A DNA stretch of 50,708 bases from RUG14199 sp964629225. GTDB lineage: Bacteria > Bacillota > Clostridia > Oscillospirales > CAG-272. The position numbers were made by a program, and so were the translations under genes. Numbering within the stretch: the stretch's first letter is position 1; each line of letters begins with the position of its first letter. A model generated the notes under the pieces. It worked only from the letters and a program-made list of their open reading frames with translations. It was not told the DNA's origin and made no database searches. Of this stretch, positions 49,290 through 50,708 are shown piece by piece. Where the stretch lies: NCBI GenBank assembly GCA_964629225.1, contig CAZVQC010000014.1, positions 1-50,708 of the forward strand. Reading direction: 5' to 3'.

Positions 49290-49580
49290 ATGAACATAAA
49301 AAACGAAAGAACAGACGAATTATTCAAAGGGATATTATCCCTCAAAGATCTCGATGAATGCTATGCGTTTTTCGAGGACCTTTGCACAGTCAAGGAGATC
49401 CTCGAAATGTCAAAGCGCCTTGAGGGGGCGGCAATGCTGAAAAACGGGAGCGTCTACACGGAGGTTGCCGAAAAGACCGGCCTCAGCACCGCCACTATCA
49501 GCCGTATCAGCCGCTGTCTCAAATACGGTGACGGCGGATACGTGACCGTACTATCAAGAATGGAAAGCGATAAAGAATGA
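49290..49580 (+). CDS. yerC: TrpR-like DNA-binding protein, YerC/YecD family
   Basis: 96 residues, all helical, TrpR superfamily. It has LEDLCTVKEILEMSKRL-like helices and the helix-turn-helix TEVAEKTGLSTATISRISRCLKYG, followed by the family GGYVTVLSRM end. A small transcription regulator of unknown ligand. It begins 10 bases after lplA, and its stop overlaps the next start (ATGA). Confidence 0.9.
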   Translation: MNIKNERTDELFKGILSLKDLDECYAFFEDLCTVKEILEMSKRLEGAAMLKNGSVYTEVAEKTGLSTATISRISRCLKYGDGGYVTVLSRMESDKE

Positions 49581-50341
49581 AAAACAGCGATGAATACAGC
49601 TCCATGGCGGAGGTCTACGATCTCCTCAATGACCAGGTAGATTACCGCAGATGGGCCGAATACATTGACAAAACGGTGAGAAGGTTCGAGAGCAAAAGAT
49701 CGAGCCTTATGCTGGATCTCGCCTGCGGCACCGGCAAGATGACCTTTGAGATGAGGCGCCTCGGATACGACATGACCGCCCTCGACATCAGTCCGGAAAT
49801 GCTGAATGAGGCTTTTTTGAAAGCACAGAAGAAAGGCGCGGATGATATTTTGTGGCTGTGTCAGGACATGACGGAGTTCGAGCTCTACGGCACTGTGGAC
49901 GCAATCATATGTTGCCTTGACGGGATCAATCACTTGACCGAAAAAAGCGATGTTGAAAAATGCTTTTCCCTTGTGCATAACTATTTGATACCGGACGGCA
50001 TCTTCATGTTCGACGTCAACACTCCTCACAAGTTCGACACCGTCTACAAAGGCCGTGATTACGTCCTTGAAGATGAGGGAGTCCTTCTAACATGGCAGAA
50101 TCTCTACGATGAAGAGTCCGGCATCTGCGAGTTTGTCACATCCGTATTCACCGAAAATGAAGACGGGTCCTACTCAAGAGAGGACGGAGTCCAGACCGAA
50201 CGCTGCTACGGCAAAGAAGAATTGTTGGCCCTCCTTGAGGGGGCGGGTTTTGAGATACTCTGTATCTCCGGCGACTACGGCTTTGAGCCTCCCGAAAACG
50301 ATGCCGACAGGTGGTACATTACCGCCAAATGCAAAAAGTGA
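49577..50341 (+). CDS. Class I SAM-dependent methyltransferase
   Basis: 254 residues. The SAM motif is MLDLACGTGKMTFEMRRLGYDMTALDIS (about 40-67 in a longer run), with a following DMTEFELYGTVDAIICCLD strand and FDVNTPHKF after the core. This subgroup often lies beside yerC-type genes or in small-molecule methylation contexts; the substrate is unknown. The start overlaps the yerC stop. Confidence 0.85.
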   Translation: MKNSDEYSSMAEVYDLLNDQVDYRRWAEYIDKTVRRFESKRSSLMLDLACGTGKMTFEMRRLGYDMTALDISPEMLNEAFLKAQKKGADDILWLCQDMTEFELYGTVDAIICCLDGINHLTEKSDVEKCFSLVHNYLIPDGIFMFDVNTPHKFDTVYKGRDYVLEDEGVLLTWQNLYDEESGICEFVTSVFTENEDGSYSREDGVQTERCYGKEELLALLEGAGFEILCISGDYGFEPPENDADRWYITAKCKK

Positions 50342-50597
50342 TCCCACGTCAGCCACGCCATTTAAAGCACGGTCACTTAAGTCAAATTACCAAATGATCA
50401 AATTATCGTCCTGAAAAACGGGTGCCCTCTCCGACGATCCGCTCAATTCCAAAAAGCGCCGTTATTCTGCCGAGATCTCATCATTTTCCATCCCATCATT
50501 TTCCCTCCCTTCATCTTTCATTCAATTCATTTTCCAAAGAAAACGGCATTCACGGCACCGACTCCGCCCCAAAGCGAAGAAAAATAAAAAAAGGGGG
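50342..50597. other. Intergenic region before tRNA-Val
   Basis: About 250 bases with a low-complexity pyrimidine-rich stretch around 50478-50535, made of loose repeats of CATTTTCC, CATC and TTCAT. I see no gene and no clear terminator for the methyltransferase gene. Confidence 0.5.
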
Positions 50598-50626
50598 TTG
50601 ACAACTGTTTGAATCTGTGATATACT
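50598..50626 (+). promoter_or_regulatory. Strong promoter of tRNA-Val (and probable tRNA cluster)
   Basis: -35 TTGACA (50598-50603), 17-base spacer, -10 TATACT (50621-50626), 29 bases before the tRNA. Confidence 0.85.
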
Positions 50627-50654
50627 GACAAAGCCGTCGAAAAAAACGGCACGT

Positions 50655-50708
50655 GGGAGCATAGCTCAGTTGGGAGAGCATCTGCCTTACAAGCAGAGGG
50701 TCATAGGT
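50655..50708 (+). tRNA. tRNA-Val (anticodon UAC), cut by the window end
   Basis: The first 54 bases of a tRNA: acceptor 5' arm GGGAGCA, D arm GCTCAGTTGGGAGAGC and anticodon stem CTGCC/AGCAG with loop TTACA giving anticodon UAC. The variable region and start of the T arm are present. The rest lies outside the window. Confidence 0.93.

Noticed and set aside
50478..50535. Pyrimidine-rich repeats as a CRISPR or tandem repeat
   Set aside because: Units are irregular and short, with no constant spacer length or conserved repeat.

Overview
The window is a 50.7 kb stretch of a Firmicutes chromosome, most likely an anaerobic member of class Clostridia. Evidence for this is a tRNA-Phe T-box leader in front of pheST, a guanine-class purine riboswitch, zinc-type L33, a PTS with a separate EIIA, strong GGAGG ribosome binding sites, sigma-A-type promoters with 17-base spacers, and a fermentative redox gene set with no respiratory chain. 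Almost all of it is ordinary chromosome with tightly packed operons. No CRISPR array, insertion sequence or rRNA is visible. The extreme left edge looks like the end of an integrated mobile element.

Layout: 1-1814 holds a partial element-type gene and rlmD with a foreign-looking C-terminal tail. 1892-4378 is the rpmG-secE-nusG-rplK-rplA operon, read leftward, without rplJL after it. 4605-5270 is ung. 5344-9396 is a self-contained glucose-type PTS operon (ptsH-ptsI-EIIA-EIICB). 9638-16941 is read rightward: T-box, pheS, pheT, a phosphoribosyltransferase and the potassium uptake genes trkA-trkH. Then come tRNA-Glu and a HAD phosphatase. 17999-22963 is a leftward operon for a Stn-type electron-bifurcating transhydrogenase plus a RadC-like protein. 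proS and queA follow rightward.

The most striking region is 26088-37636, a single leftward operon of twelve genes from one promoter: mdh, fumC, hdrB, hdrC, hdrA, an mvhD/floxD-type gene, two iron-sulfur proteins and one FAD/NAD/[2Fe-2S] protein matching FloxC, FloxB and FloxA, then frdB, frdA and a small membrane protein. Read as a pathway, it covers oxaloacetate to malate to fumarate to succinate. The last step appears to be carried out by a soluble complex that could take electrons from NADH through Flox, split them at the HdrA flavin, and send one stream to fumarate through HdrC/HdrB/FrdB/FrdA and the other to ferredoxin. This would be an electron-bifurcating NADH:fumarate/ferredoxin oxidoreductase. 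The next-door Stn enzyme could use the reduced ferredoxin with NADH to make NADPH.

The right part contains a MIF-like tautomerase, a guanosine-type ABC importer (nupNOPQ-like) under a guanine riboswitch, a zinc-ribbon membrane protein, an unknown membrane-anchored protein, feoAB for ferrous iron, lplA-yerC-methyltransferase, and a tRNA-Val cut by the window end. Iron uptake fits the heavy iron-sulfur load of the redox operons. All function statements come from motif reading. No database search was run.
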